DNA from: Atopostipes sp043425375
GTDB lineage: Bacteria > Bacillota > Bacilli > Lactobacillales > Carnobacteriaceae_A
Length of the DNA: 8,056 nucleotides
Reading direction: 5' to 3'
Assembly: GCA_043425375.1 (NCBI GenBank)
Contig: JBHWQC010000180.1
Span: forward strand, 1 to 8,056
The notes below the pieces were generated by a model that saw only the letters and a list, made by a program, of their open reading frames with translations, searched no databases and was not told the DNA's origin. Position numbers and translations under genes: made by a program. Positions 1 to 6,125 of the stretch are shown here, in pieces (the first letter of the stretch is position 1; each line of letters begins with the position of its first letter).

Positions 1-325
1 CTACAATGTGTTTGGTATTGGCGCTTTTGATAGCGATCCTGTCGGTTACGGTTCACTAAGAGCACTTGAAGAGAAATGGTTTACGCCAGAAGCGGCCATT
101 ATTGGAGGAGCCGCCTTTATTGGCAATAATTACGTAAAAGCCGGTCAAAACACCTTGTATAAAATGCGCTGGAATCCAACATCGATGGCCAATAACGGCT
201 ATGCGACCCGTCAGTATGCAACAGATATTGGTTGGGCCTCCAAACAAGTCAATACGATTTATAATTTATACCAATCAATTGGTATCGGTCTAAACCATGT
301 GGATATTCCTGTTTATTTAGCATAA
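1..325 (+). CDS. C-terminal end of GH73-type N-acetylglucosaminidase (autolysin), 5' truncated by window
   Basis: Reading from base 2, the last 107 codons of a gene that begins before the window are visible, ending in TAA at 323-325. The peptide opens YNVFGIGAFDSDP and continues with a stretch containing GGAAFIGNNYV and GQNTLYKMRWNP, then RQYATDIGWASKQ and a final IYNLYQSI region. This order is what I know from the C-terminal half of the Bacillus LytD/LytG-like glucosaminidase domain (Pfam Glucosaminidase, GH73), which cleaves the GlcNAc-MurNAc glycan bond of peptidoglycan outside the cell. The catalytic glutamate region and any signal peptide or wall-binding repeats lie upstream and cannot be checked. 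A GTG at 8-10 is in frame but is only an internal valine codon. A terminator follows directly, so this gene is transcriptionally separate from the next operon. Family call fairly sure; exact subfamily unknown. Confidence 0.85.
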   Translation, partial: YNVFGIGAFDSDPVGYGSLRALEEKWFTPEAAIIGGAAFIGNNYVKAGQNTLYKMRWNPTSMANNGYATRQYATDIGWASKQVNTIYNLYQSIGIGLNHVDIPVYLA

Positions 326-331
326 ACTTTC

Positions 332-368
332 AAAAAGAAGCAGCTCCTTAAAGGAGAGGCTTCTTTTT
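332..368 (+). terminator. Intrinsic terminator of the glucosaminidase gene
   Basis: An outer stem AAGAAGC (335-341) pairs with GCTTCTT (359-365). An inner stem CTCC (344-347) pairs with GGAG (353-356). A small AG/AG internal loop separates them, and the hairpin runs into a T tract at 364-369. It begins a few bases after the stop codon. Confidence 0.85.
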
Positions 369-454
369 TGTGGCCTAAATACAGAGAGAATGTAGGAGAG
401 CTTCTTTTAATGCGTTTTCATTCGAGGATGACTATTTATTTCATGTGAATTTCT

Positions 455-463
455 TGCTATACT
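455..463 (+). promoter_or_regulatory. Candidate extended -10 promoter for the VTC operon
   Basis: TGCTATACT reads as TGN plus TATACT, an extended -10 element with five of six bases matching TATAAT. No good -35 box lies 16-18 bases upstream, which is tolerated by extended -10 promoters. It would start transcription near 470, giving a leader of about 115 bases before the ATG at 585. The region 369-584 otherwise holds no gene I can support. Confidence 0.4.
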
Positions 464-474
464 CATGGAGGTCT

Positions 475-496
475 TTTACAGAAAGTTTACATAAAG
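475..496 (+). promoter_or_regulatory. Tandem 11-base repeat with two TTTACA boxes (possible PhoP site)
   Basis: TTTACAGAAAG (475-485) is followed immediately by TTTACATAAAG (486-496), identical at 10 of 11 positions. This places two TTTACA boxes exactly one helical turn apart. The Bacillus PhoP box is built of TT(A/C/T)ACA units spaced by about 5 bases, usually four of them; only two are seen here. Its position relative to the -10 at 458-463 would put it just after that start site, so either it represses that promoter or a different promoter is used. Confidence 0.35.
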
Positions 497-584
497 TAAA
501 AAACACCCCGTTTTTATCTTTGTACCATACGTAATCTATCAATAGAATACCTAACTGAAAAGAAAAAGTAGGAGTTATTAATCA

Positions 585-1271
585 ATGTATAGAAATGAAT
601 TGAAGTTTTTAGTCGATGAATCGACGCTTCAGATTATGGAAAGAAAGCTGTCGCCTTTTCTTGAAAAAGATAGGAATCAAGTAGGGAAGGCTTATCGAAT
701 TCGCAGTATGTATTTTGACACCTATCAGCGAAAGGCATACAGAGAAAATGATGCTGGTGTTGAGGAAAGAAAGAAATATAGAATCCGAGTATATGATAAG
801 CCTAAAAAATATATCCGCCTTGAAATCAAACATAAATTAAAAAATAAGAATGTCAAAGAAAGTTGCCAGCTTTCTATTGAGAAATATAATGAAATTTTAA
901 ATCGAACTTTAAGATTTGACCCCGGTGACCCCAAACCCTTAAAGCAGCTTTATTTAGATATGCAGATGAATTTACTTCGGCCGAGCGTAATCGTTGAGTA
1001 TGAGCGAACGGCCTTTGTTTATGATACTGGGAATATCCGCATCACATTTGACCGTAACCTCGCACACTCCAGTTATTTTGATCGGTTTCTTGACAATGAA
1101 ATCCCTAAAATCCCGGTGTTGCCACCAAATGTACATGTTTTTGAGGTGAAGTACGACGGGGTTCTGCCAGGATTTATTGCGCAGACGATTGAAACGGGTG
1201 AGCTGGAAAGAACAACGTTTTCTAAATTTTATTTAAGCCATTTACATGCAGAAGGAGAAAGAACGATATGA
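585..1271 (+). CDS. VTC-domain polyphosphate polymerase-like protein
   Basis: A 228-residue soluble protein made almost wholly of one VTC domain (triphosphate tunnel metalloenzyme fold). In the eukaryotic Vtc4 protein this fold makes polyphosphate from ATP, with basic residues lining a beta-barrel tunnel and acidic residues binding metal. Visible signature segments, in order: RSMYFDT (40-46), KYRIRVYD (64-71), RLEIKHK (78-84), VIVEYERTAF (135-144), IRITFDRN (151-158), VFEVKYDG (185-192) and SKFYLS (213-218). Alternating R/K and E residues in these strands suggest an intact active site (for example R66, R68, E80, K82, R141, E187, K189, K214). There is no SPX domain and no membrane segment, unlike the yeast subunits. 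The ATG at 585 has AGGAG at 570-574. The stop overlaps the next start by 4 bases, indicating translational coupling. Polymerase activity is inferred from family; a related triphosphate-processing activity is possible. Confidence 0.85.
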   Translation: MYRNELKFLVDESTLQIMERKLSPFLEKDRNQVGKAYRIRSMYFDTYQRKAYRENDAGVEERKKYRIRVYDKPKKYIRLEIKHKLKNKNVKESCQLSIEKYNEILNRTLRFDPGDPKPLKQLYLDMQMNLLRPSVIVEYERTAFVYDTGNIRITFDRNLAHSSYFDRFLDNEIPKIPVLPPNVHVFEVKYDGVLPGFIAQTIETGELERTTFSKFYLSHLHAEGERTI

Positions 1272-1927
1272 TAAACGAAGTTGTGGATTTTTTAACGAGA
1301 AGTGCAGGGATGTCCTATCAGAGGATGTTATTTGCTTTATTATTTGCTTCACTATTAGGCCTTTATATCTTTTTTGTGTACCGGATGGTATCAAAAGAAT
1401 CTTTTTATTCGAAAAGTTTTAATATTTCGCTGCCCATTATTACGGTCTTGACAGCTGCGATTGTGGTGGCGATGCAAGCAAATTTAGTGGTTTCCTTAGG
1501 TATGGTGGGGGCGTTATCCATTGTCCGTTTCCGTACGGCTCTAAAAGACCCGATGGATTTAGCTTTTGTGTTCTGGGGCATTACAACAGGTATCGTTTCT
1601 GGAACAGAAATATACGGCTTAGCTGTTATTACAGCAATTATTGTCACGATTGGTATTTTCGCACTGGACCATATTGATTTAAAAGAGGCGCCGCGGCTGC
1701 TTGTAGTCAATGGAGAAAACCAAGATTTTGAAGCGGATTTGAATCGAATTCTCGAGAACAAAGGGATTCACTATACAGTGAAATCAAGAAATGTAAACAA
1801 AAACAATTTAGATATTATCTATGAGATTCAAACGGATAAGGGAGAGAGACTCGTAAGAGAAATTGGTGCCATGCATTCAGTGTTTAATGCATCCATTTTA
1901 GATCATGATGGTTCCCTACGATACTAA
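1268..1927 (+). CDS. DUF4956 membrane protein, partner of the VTC enzyme
   Basis: A 219-residue protein with about four predicted membrane segments (roughly 20-38, 52-75, 95-112 and 115-133) and a soluble C-terminal part from 134 to 219. The hallmark of DUF4956 is the conserved stretch GMVGALSIVRFRTALKDP (78-95), with its buried basic residues and a following FVFWGITTGI; it is fully present here. No biochemical function is established for the family as far as I know. The start codon sits inside the end of the VTC gene (ATGA overlap), so the two proteins are probably made in equal amounts and may form a complex. I infer that it anchors the polymerase to the membrane or forms a path for the product, as the membrane parts of the yeast VTC complex do. 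The C-terminal domain has alternating strand/helix character and probably faces the cytoplasm. Confidence 0.85.
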   Translation: MINEVVDFLTRSAGMSYQRMLFALLFASLLGLYIFFVYRMVSKESFYSKSFNISLPIITVLTAAIVVAMQANLVVSLGMVGALSIVRFRTALKDPMDLAFVFWGITTGIVSGTEIYGLAVITAIIVTIGIFALDHIDLKEAPRLLVVNGENQDFEADLNRILENKGIHYTVKSRNVNKNNLDIIYEIQTDKGERLVREIGAMHSVFNASILDHDGSLRY

Positions 1928-1945
1928 AGATCATTAGGAGGATTT

Positions 1946-4693
1946 ATGAAAAGAAACTATACGTTTTTTAATGTAGCTAGTTTATTTGCTATCCTTCTAT
2001 CCGTCTTTTTACTTATCGCTACCTTCCAAACATCCACGGATTCGGCTGTTCATTTTGAGGATCCGGGGTTAGAGCAAGCGGTAAGGGATACGATTGGAAA
2101 AGAAGAAGGGTCAATTGAACCGAGTGACGTTGATTTAGTGCAAGAGTTGGATGCCAGCGGGTATGGTATTGAGAGTTTAGAGGGAATCGAAACCTTACGT
2201 GAATTACGCACCCTTAATTTAGAAGATAATTCGATAGAGAGTGTCGTGCCTCTGCAAACCCTGACAAAGTTAGAAGTTTTAAATCTTCGAAACAACGGGA
2301 TTACGAGTTTAGAAGACATCCAGTTTGATGATATTATCTTTTTAGATATTCAAGAATTAAATCTCCGTCATAATGTGGTACGTGATGAAGAAGGGAATGA
2401 GACGCGTCTATCAGACGTTTCTTTACTCGCGCATTTAACGACACTGGAAGAATTAGACCTGAGAGATAATCATATTGAGGAAATTTCTCCTCTGAGCAAC
2501 TTGAGAGATCTAGAACAATTGGATTTACGCGAGAATAGACTGCACGATATTGAAGCACTTGAAACGTTGACCTTATTAGAAGAATTAAATCTCCGGGAGA
2601 ATGACATTGTTTCTTTAGAGCCGCTGAGATATCTCACACGGCTTACCTATTTAAACATTCATTCCAATTCAGGGATTGAATCTTTGGAACCGCTGAGTGA
2701 GTTAATCAATCTTGAAACGCTCATTATACGAAATGTTCCTATAACAGATAATGGCGTATTTCTTAACAAACTGACAAATCTGCAGCGGTTAAATGTCATC
2801 GATTCAAACGTTGAAACAATTAATCCGGACATTATTGATTATTTGCGAAGCAGGGGCGCATTATCGGGGGAAGTTCGTCCTGAGAGGCTACTGCATACAT
2901 TAGAAGCACCAGCAGTAGGAAGAGAGTCTGGCTTTTATACAGAAGGTTTTGACTTGAAAATAAAGGCGCCTTCAGAGGAGGGGACCATCTATTACACGTT
3001 AGACGGTTCTGAACCGACGATGGACTCAGCTATTTATGAAGAGCCGATAGAAATGACACCCAAAGCTGATGAGTCAATGACTATCGTTCGAGCTAAGGTT
3101 TTAACGGACGACCATAAAATGAGTAAAACCGTCTCTAAATCCTATCTTGTTCATGAGAACGCCAATGAGCGCTTTGACTTACCCGTCTTTTCATTAGTCA
3201 CCGACCCTGCTCATTTATTTGATGAAGATATTGGCATTTATACGGATGAAAATGCGCATAATAGAGGCAGTGAATGGGAAAGACCGGTTCATATCGACTT
3301 CTTTGAAACGGATGGAGAGTTAGCGCTAGAGCAAGAATTAGGCGTTCGAATCCATGGCGGGCATACAAGAAGCTATCCTCAAAAATCCCTTCGATTACTT
3401 GCCGATGATGAATATGATACGGAACAGACTTTGAATTATGACTTCTTTAATGGCTTAGAAAAAATGAATGGCGAAGGAACAGTGACCGAATTTAAGAGGC
3501 TGCTCTTAAGAAATTCAGGGAATGACTGGCAATTTACGATGTATAATGATGCTTTGATGCAATCTTTGGTTGAACCTTTAGGTACCATGGATACACAAGC
3601 CTATAGGCCAGCCGTTCTATTTATGAATGGTGACTACTACGGCATTCAAAATATTCGTGAACGTTACGATCGGTATTACCTCAGCACGCATTACGATATG
3701 AATCCAGAAGATGTCGTCATCTTACAAAATAATGCGGAATTAGATGACGGTGAAAGTAAGGATGTCTATCATTATACGAATATGCTGGACTATATCGCAG
3801 AAAATGGGCTAGAAGAAGAGGAACATTTCGAATATATTCAAACGGTGATGGATACTGAAAATTTTAGAGATTATTTTGCGGTCCAAATTTATTTTGCGAA
3901 TACGGATTGGCCCCATGGGAATATCAGATATTGGCGTAAAACCACTGATTCCTATGAAAAGGATGCCCCTTACGGACATGATGGGCGCTGGCGTTGGATG
4001 TTGTTCGATACGGACCATGGCTTTAATTTATATGGGGATCCGCATAGAGGGACTGACTATATTCGTGATTATACGCATAACACAATTGAGTGGCTGCTCG
4101 ATGAATCACGTCAAAATGACAGTGTCGGACAATGGTCGACTTTTTTATTTCGAGAAGTCATCGCTAATGAACAGTTTAGAATAGACTTTTTGAACCGGAT
4201 GAATGATTTAATTAACAGTATCTTTATTGAGGAAGTAGTCGATCAAAAAATTGATGGGTTTGTCCGTACGCTAGAAAAGGAGATGCCTCATCATATTGAT
4301 CGTTGGGGTGTTATCGGTTCGATGGAAGAGTGGTTGGCAGAAGTAGAAGACCAACAAGCTTTTGCTGAAAAACGGCCTGAAAATATTCGAACTCACCTAA
4401 TGAACCAATTTGGCATTGAAGAGACAATCAAAGTCCGTGTCGAAAATGAAACGGAAAGGGGTTATGTCCGCTTGAATACAATAGAGATTACGAGTGAGCT
4501 GCCTGGAAATACAGGAGAAAGTCCTTGGTCAGGCACCTATTTTGCTGGTGTGCCTATTACATTCGAAGCCGTGCCTAAAGAAGGCTATGAATTCTCGCAC
4601 TGGGCAGGCCTCCCTTTGCAAGAAGGGCAGATTGAATTAACCCCCTCGACGGATTTAACCATTCAAGCAGTATTTACTCCAACTAGTGAATAA
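1946..4693 (+). CDS. Exported CotH-family kinase-like protein with internalin-like leucine-rich repeats
   Basis: A 915-residue protein. An N-terminal hydrophobic segment (about 9-27) acts as signal peptide or membrane anchor; no lipobox cysteine and no LPXTG motif is seen. Residues about 36-64 look like the cap that precedes internalin-type repeats. About ten 22-residue leucine-rich repeats follow (65-295), for example LEELDLRDNHIEEISPLSNL. A chitobiase/hexosaminidase C-terminal-type domain (335-402) has the diagnostic GTIYYTLDGSEPT. The CotH domain spans about 408-790, with LGVRIHGGHTR, YGIQNIRERYD, NTDWPHGNIRYW (652-663) and MLFDTDHGFN (685-694). D688 and D690 correspond to the DxD-like metal site of CotH kinases. 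The tail (833-915) resembles an InlB B-type repeat (GYEFSHW, QAVF). AGGAGG at 1936-1941 serves the ATG. The gene starts 18 bases after the DUF4956 stop. CotH of Bacillus phosphorylates spore-coat proteins; the substrate here is unknown. Not the spore-coat CotH itself, given size and architecture. Confidence 0.88.
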   Translation: MKRNYTFFNVASLFAILLSVFLLIATFQTSTDSAVHFEDPGLEQAVRDTIGKEEGSIEPSDVDLVQELDASGYGIESLEGIETLRELRTLNLEDNSIESVVPLQTLTKLEVLNLRNNGITSLEDIQFDDIIFLDIQELNLRHNVVRDEEGNETRLSDVSLLAHLTTLEELDLRDNHIEEISPLSNLRDLEQLDLRENRLHDIEALETLTLLEELNLRENDIVSLEPLRYLTRLTYLNIHSNSGIESLEPLSELINLETLIIRNVPITDNGVFLNKLTNLQRLNVIDSNVETINPDIIDYLRSRGALSGEVRPERLLHTLEAPAVGRESGFYTEGFDLKIKAPSEEGTIYYTLDGSEPTMDSAIYEEPIEMTPKADESMTIVRAKVLTDDHKMSKTVSKSYLVHENANERFDLPVFSLVTDPAHLFDEDIGIYTDENAHNRGSEWERPVHIDFFETDGELALEQELGVRIHGGHTRSYPQKSLRLLADDEYDTEQTLNYDFFNGLEKMNGEGTVTEFKRLLLRNSGNDWQFTMYNDALMQSLVEPLGTMDTQAYRPAVLFMNGDYYGIQNIRERYDRYYLSTHYDMNPEDVVILQNNAELDDGESKDVYHYTNMLDYIAENGLEEEEHFEYIQTVMDTENFRDYFAVQIYFANTDWPHGNIRYWRKTTDSYEKDAPYGHDGRWRWMLFDTDHGFNLYGDPHRGTDYIRDYTHNTIEWLLDESRQNDSVGQWSTFLFREVIANEQFRIDFLNRMNDLINSIFIEEVVDQKIDGFVRTLEKEMPHHIDRWGVIGSMEEWLAEVEDQQAFAEKRPENIRTHLMNQFGIEETIKVRVENETERGYVRLNTIEITSELPGNTGESPWSGTYFAGVPITFEAVPKEGYEFSHWAGLPLQEGQIELTPSTDLTIQAVFTPTSE
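2352..2595 (+). repeat. In-frame DNA repeat inside the leucine-rich repeat region
   Basis: The 16-base sequence AAGAATTAAATCTCCG occurs at 2352-2367 and again at 2580-2595, exactly 228 bases (76 codons) apart. Both copies encode the xELNLR core of a leucine-rich repeat. The identity at DNA level suggests duplication of repeat units or exchange between them. Confidence 0.6.
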
Positions 4694-4696
4694 ATA

Positions 4697-4729
4697 CAGT
4701 GTGGAGGGAGGAATCCTTCCTCTGTACTG
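4697..4729 (+). other. Long hairpin right after the CotH stop codon
   Basis: The 15-base arm CAGTGTGGAGGGAGG (4697-4711) pairs with CCTTCCTCTGTACTG (4715-4729) around an AAT loop, counting four G-T wobbles. No T tract follows, so it is not a classic terminator. It may stabilise the 3' end of the operon transcript or begin a structured RNA that extends downstream. Confidence 0.6.
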
Positions 4730-4741
4730 AGTCGCAGATAC

Positions 4742-4760
4742 TGGGAAGGAAAAGTTCCCA
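4742..4760 (+). other. Short hairpin in the intergenic structured region
   Basis: TGGGAA (4742-4747) and TTCCCA (4755-4760) are perfect inverted arms around a 7-base purine-rich loop. It lies between the long hairpin at 4697-4729 and the next one at 4780. Confidence 0.45.
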
Positions 4761-4779
4761 TAAATCGAAATAAATGAGG

Positions 4780-4842
4780 GTTTACTCGTCAAAAAGTGCG
4801 GGTTGTGACGAATAAACTTAGTCTAACTCACGCCTATTTTTT
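4780..4842 (+). promoter_or_regulatory. Possible attenuator: two overlapping, mutually exclusive pairings before a T tract
   Basis: Pairing A: GTTTACTCGTCA (4780-4791) with TGACGAATAAAC (4806-4817), 11 of 12 bases paired, 14-base loop. Pairing B: GTGCGGGTTG (4796-4805), which lies in that loop, with TAACTCACGC (4824-4833), nine of ten paired including three G-T wobbles. Pairing B is followed within three bases by six Ts (4837-4842). B alone would be a terminator with an 18-base loop that interrupts A; both together would form a pseudoknot. I could not match this to a known riboswitch class. Confidence 0.4.
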
Positions 4843-4850
4843 AAATTTAA

Positions 4851-4888
4851 CGAAAGGGATGTCGAGTAGGATGCTGACATCCTTTTCG
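4851..4888 (+). terminator. Terminator-like hairpin between the CotH and acyltransferase genes
   Basis: CGAAAGGGATGTC (4851-4863) pairs with GACATCCTTTTCG (4876-4888) over 13 bases with one G-T wobble, around a 12-base loop. The following TCTCTTT is a weak T tract. The near-symmetry could allow function on both strands. It separates the acyltransferase from the operon upstream. Confidence 0.6.
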
Positions 4889-4963
4889 TCTCTTTAAAAT
4901 GAAACACCTGGAAACTAGAAAGGTCTACGAGTAAACAACAACTATTCAAACATGTAGAATATG

Positions 4964-4969
4964 TATACT
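4964..4969 (+). promoter_or_regulatory. Weak candidate -10 box for the acyltransferase gene
   Basis: TATACT lies 23 bases before the ATG at 4993, which is close but workable. No convincing -35 element is found 16-18 bases upstream; TTCAAA at 4945-4950 is only 13 bases away. Confidence 0.25.
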
Positions 4970-4992
4970 GTAATAGAAAGAGAGGGGCCGCC

Positions 4993-5940
4993 ATGGAAAA
5001 ACGCTATGCAAATTTCGACTATTTGCGCGGTTTAGCTATACTCGCCGTCGTAACCATCCACGTGACCGCGCCGACTGCGGTCGAGAGCGTCACAAGCTCT
5101 ATTATCATGAACCAAGCGGCTCGTTTTGGTGTCCCTGTTTTTATTTTCCTCTCGGGCTGGGGACTGACGGTCTCAAATAGTTATCAGCGGTCCGGCAATT
5201 ATTTCACTTTTTTGAAAAAACGCTTGGGCAAACTTTTACCCGCTTACCTTTTGTGGAATCTCATCTATTTAGTCTTCCGTTTTTTCATTCAAGAAGAAAG
5301 AATCGCATTTGGCGAAGCGGTAGAGGGGCTGCTTCGGGGGACAAATGCGCCGCATTTATATTTCGTGCCGCTGATTGCTTTGTTTTATCTGGCCTATCCC
5401 TTTTTACAAAAGCTCGGGAAGAAGGACTGGGGCTTGTTGCTTTCAGCAGCCGCCACAACCTATAGTCTGGTTGTGACTTGGGGTGTTCCGATTGAAGGCT
5501 TTACACGGAATCATAATCCGTTTAACTGGCTCTTTTATTTTGTCTTAGGAATCTGGCTGGCTGAACATGGGGAAAAGCTGCACGCGCAATGGAATCAGAC
5601 CCTGATTTCAATGCTGTTGTTCCTGTCGCTGGCCAATGTCCTTTTTGAACCGATGGAGCTGACGGAGGATTTGGTGCTTACGCAAACGAGATTGAGTATT
5701 CTAGTTTATTCGGTGATGGTGATCTTTTTTGTGATGAGTTTACCAGAAGCAAAAAATCGATTCGCAACCGGTTTAAATGCGTTAAGCAATCACTCTTATC
5801 CAATGTATCTTTCGCATTATTTGTTTATTTGGCTGTATCGCGAGTGGTTTCCAGGGCTGTCCCCTGTTTTATTGCTTTTACTGGTGCTCCTATCTTCTTA
5901 TCTTTTAGTTAAAATTGGATCTAGGCGACGAACCAGCTGA
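4993..5940 (+). CDS. Integral-membrane acyltransferase (Acyltransferase 3 / OafA-WecH type)
   Basis: A 315-residue protein with about ten hydrophobic segments over nearly its whole length. The family transfers acyl groups, usually acetyl, to sugars or other polymers at the cell surface. The N-terminus FDYLRGLAILAVVTIHV contains R12 and H23, the R-X10-H pair known as essential in OafA-like enzymes. Further family marks are FGVPVFIFLSGWGL (45-58), HLYFVPLIALFYLAYP (121-136) and a late NHSYPMYLSHYLFIW (266-280). No fused SGNH domain is present, and the length is close to the single-domain members. The start at 4993 is supported by AGAGG at 4981-4985 and by the motif beginning eight residues in. 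It is bounded by hairpin terminators on both sides, so it is probably transcribed alone. The substrate cannot be told from sequence; the nearby YfhO gene hints at a wall or lipoteichoic polymer. Confidence 0.88.
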   Translation: MEKRYANFDYLRGLAILAVVTIHVTAPTAVESVTSSIIMNQAARFGVPVFIFLSGWGLTVSNSYQRSGNYFTFLKKRLGKLLPAYLLWNLIYLVFRFFIQEERIAFGEAVEGLLRGTNAPHLYFVPLIALFYLAYPFLQKLGKKDWGLLLSAAATTYSLVVTWGVPIEGFTRNHNPFNWLFYFVLGIWLAEHGEKLHAQWNQTLISMLLFLSLANVLFEPMELTEDLVLTQTRLSILVYSVMVIFFVMSLPEAKNRFATGLNALSNHSYPMYLSHYLFIWLYREWFPGLSPVLLLLLVLLSSYLLVKIGSRRRTS

Positions 5941-5973
5941 CCAACATTGAATCGAAAACTTTTTAAAAAATTA

Positions 5974-5982
5974 TGTTACAAT
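5974..5982 (+). promoter_or_regulatory. Extended -10-like element directly before a terminator
   Basis: TGTTACAAT reads as TGN plus TACAAT (5977-5982), with no fitting -35 box. A transcript from here would start near 5988 and run at once into the hairpin at 5987-6015. It may be chance in an AT-rich stretch. Confidence 0.2.
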
Positions 5983-5986
5983 ACGA

Positions 5987-6015
5987 AGAGGTTGCCTCCG
6001 AGGCGGCCTCTTTTT
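5987..6015 (+). terminator. Strong intrinsic terminator of the acyltransferase gene
   Basis: AGAGGTTGCCT (5987-5997) pairs with AGGCGGCCTCT (6001-6011) around a CCG loop. Eleven bases pair, with two G-T wobbles, and TTTT follows at 6012-6015. It lies 46 bases after the acyltransferase stop codon. Confidence 0.9.
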
Positions 6016-6066
6016 ATACATTAAAACACTATATATAGCACAAACAGATCCAGTATTGTAAAATTT

Positions 6067-6091
6067 GTTTAAGAAATAGGCGGAAGGGATG
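6067..6091 (+). promoter_or_regulatory. Possible SigB-type promoter for the YfhO gene
   Basis: GTTTAA (6067-6072), then a 13-base spacer, then GGGATG (6086-6091). The Bacillus SigB consensus is GTTTAA, 12-15 bases, GGGWAT. The -35 is perfect but the -10 matches only four of six. In Bacillus subtilis csbB, whose product works with YfhO, is a SigB target, which makes the match worth recording. Confidence 0.3.
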
Positions 6092-6125
6092 TCTCCGTTT
6101 CATTAGCTTCCCGTTGATTTCTTAA
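6069..6125 (+). other. Hairpin in the YfhO leader
   Basis: TTAAGAAAT (6069-6077) and ATTTCTTAA (6117-6125) are perfect 9-base inverted arms. Inside them GCGGAAG (6080-6086) can pair with CTTCCCGT (6107-6114) with one bulged base and one wobble. It overlaps the possible SigB-type promoter, so only one of the two readings may be real. Confidence 0.4.

Larger units (their letters stand above)
4780..4936. repeat. Three copies of a 10-base ACGARTAAAC motif
   Basis: GTTTACTCGT at 4780-4789 is the reverse complement of ACGAGTAAAC, which recurs exactly at 4927-4936. A near copy, ACGAATAAAC, lies at 4808-4817. The first copy is inverted relative to the other two. The last copy lies 66 bases before the acyltransferase ATG, at a place suitable for a regulator site. 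Confidence 0.45.

Noticed and set aside
410..448. 12-codon open frame with AGGAG upstream in the 369-584 spacer
   Set aside because: Too short and without conservation evidence; the ribosome-site-like sequence is part of a partial terminator duplication.
609..934. Open frames on the - strand inside the VTC gene
   Set aside because: They lie opposite a clear VTC domain, have no ribosome site of note and no family resemblance.
1405..1761. 118-codon frame on the - strand inside the DUF4956 gene
   Set aside because: It is the mirror of the conserved membrane protein; its composition follows from the opposite strand and nothing in it is recognisable.
3876..4184. 102-codon + strand frame inside the CotH domain
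   Set aside because: It overlaps the NTDWPHGN and DTDHGF motifs of the real frame and shows no independent signals.
1946..4693. Spore-coat protein CotH itself
   Set aside because: The spore-coat protein is much shorter and lacks a signal segment, leucine-rich repeats and the other extracellular domains.
4694..4992. c-di-GMP, cobalamin, T-box or ydaO riboswitch
   Set aside because: None of the conserved core sequences of these classes could be found; only generic hairpins are visible.
4985..4994. GCCGCCATGG start context resembling a eukaryotic Kozak site
   Set aside because: The flanking DNA is ordinary bacterial sequence with a ribosome site, and the match is explained by chance with an E codon after ATG.
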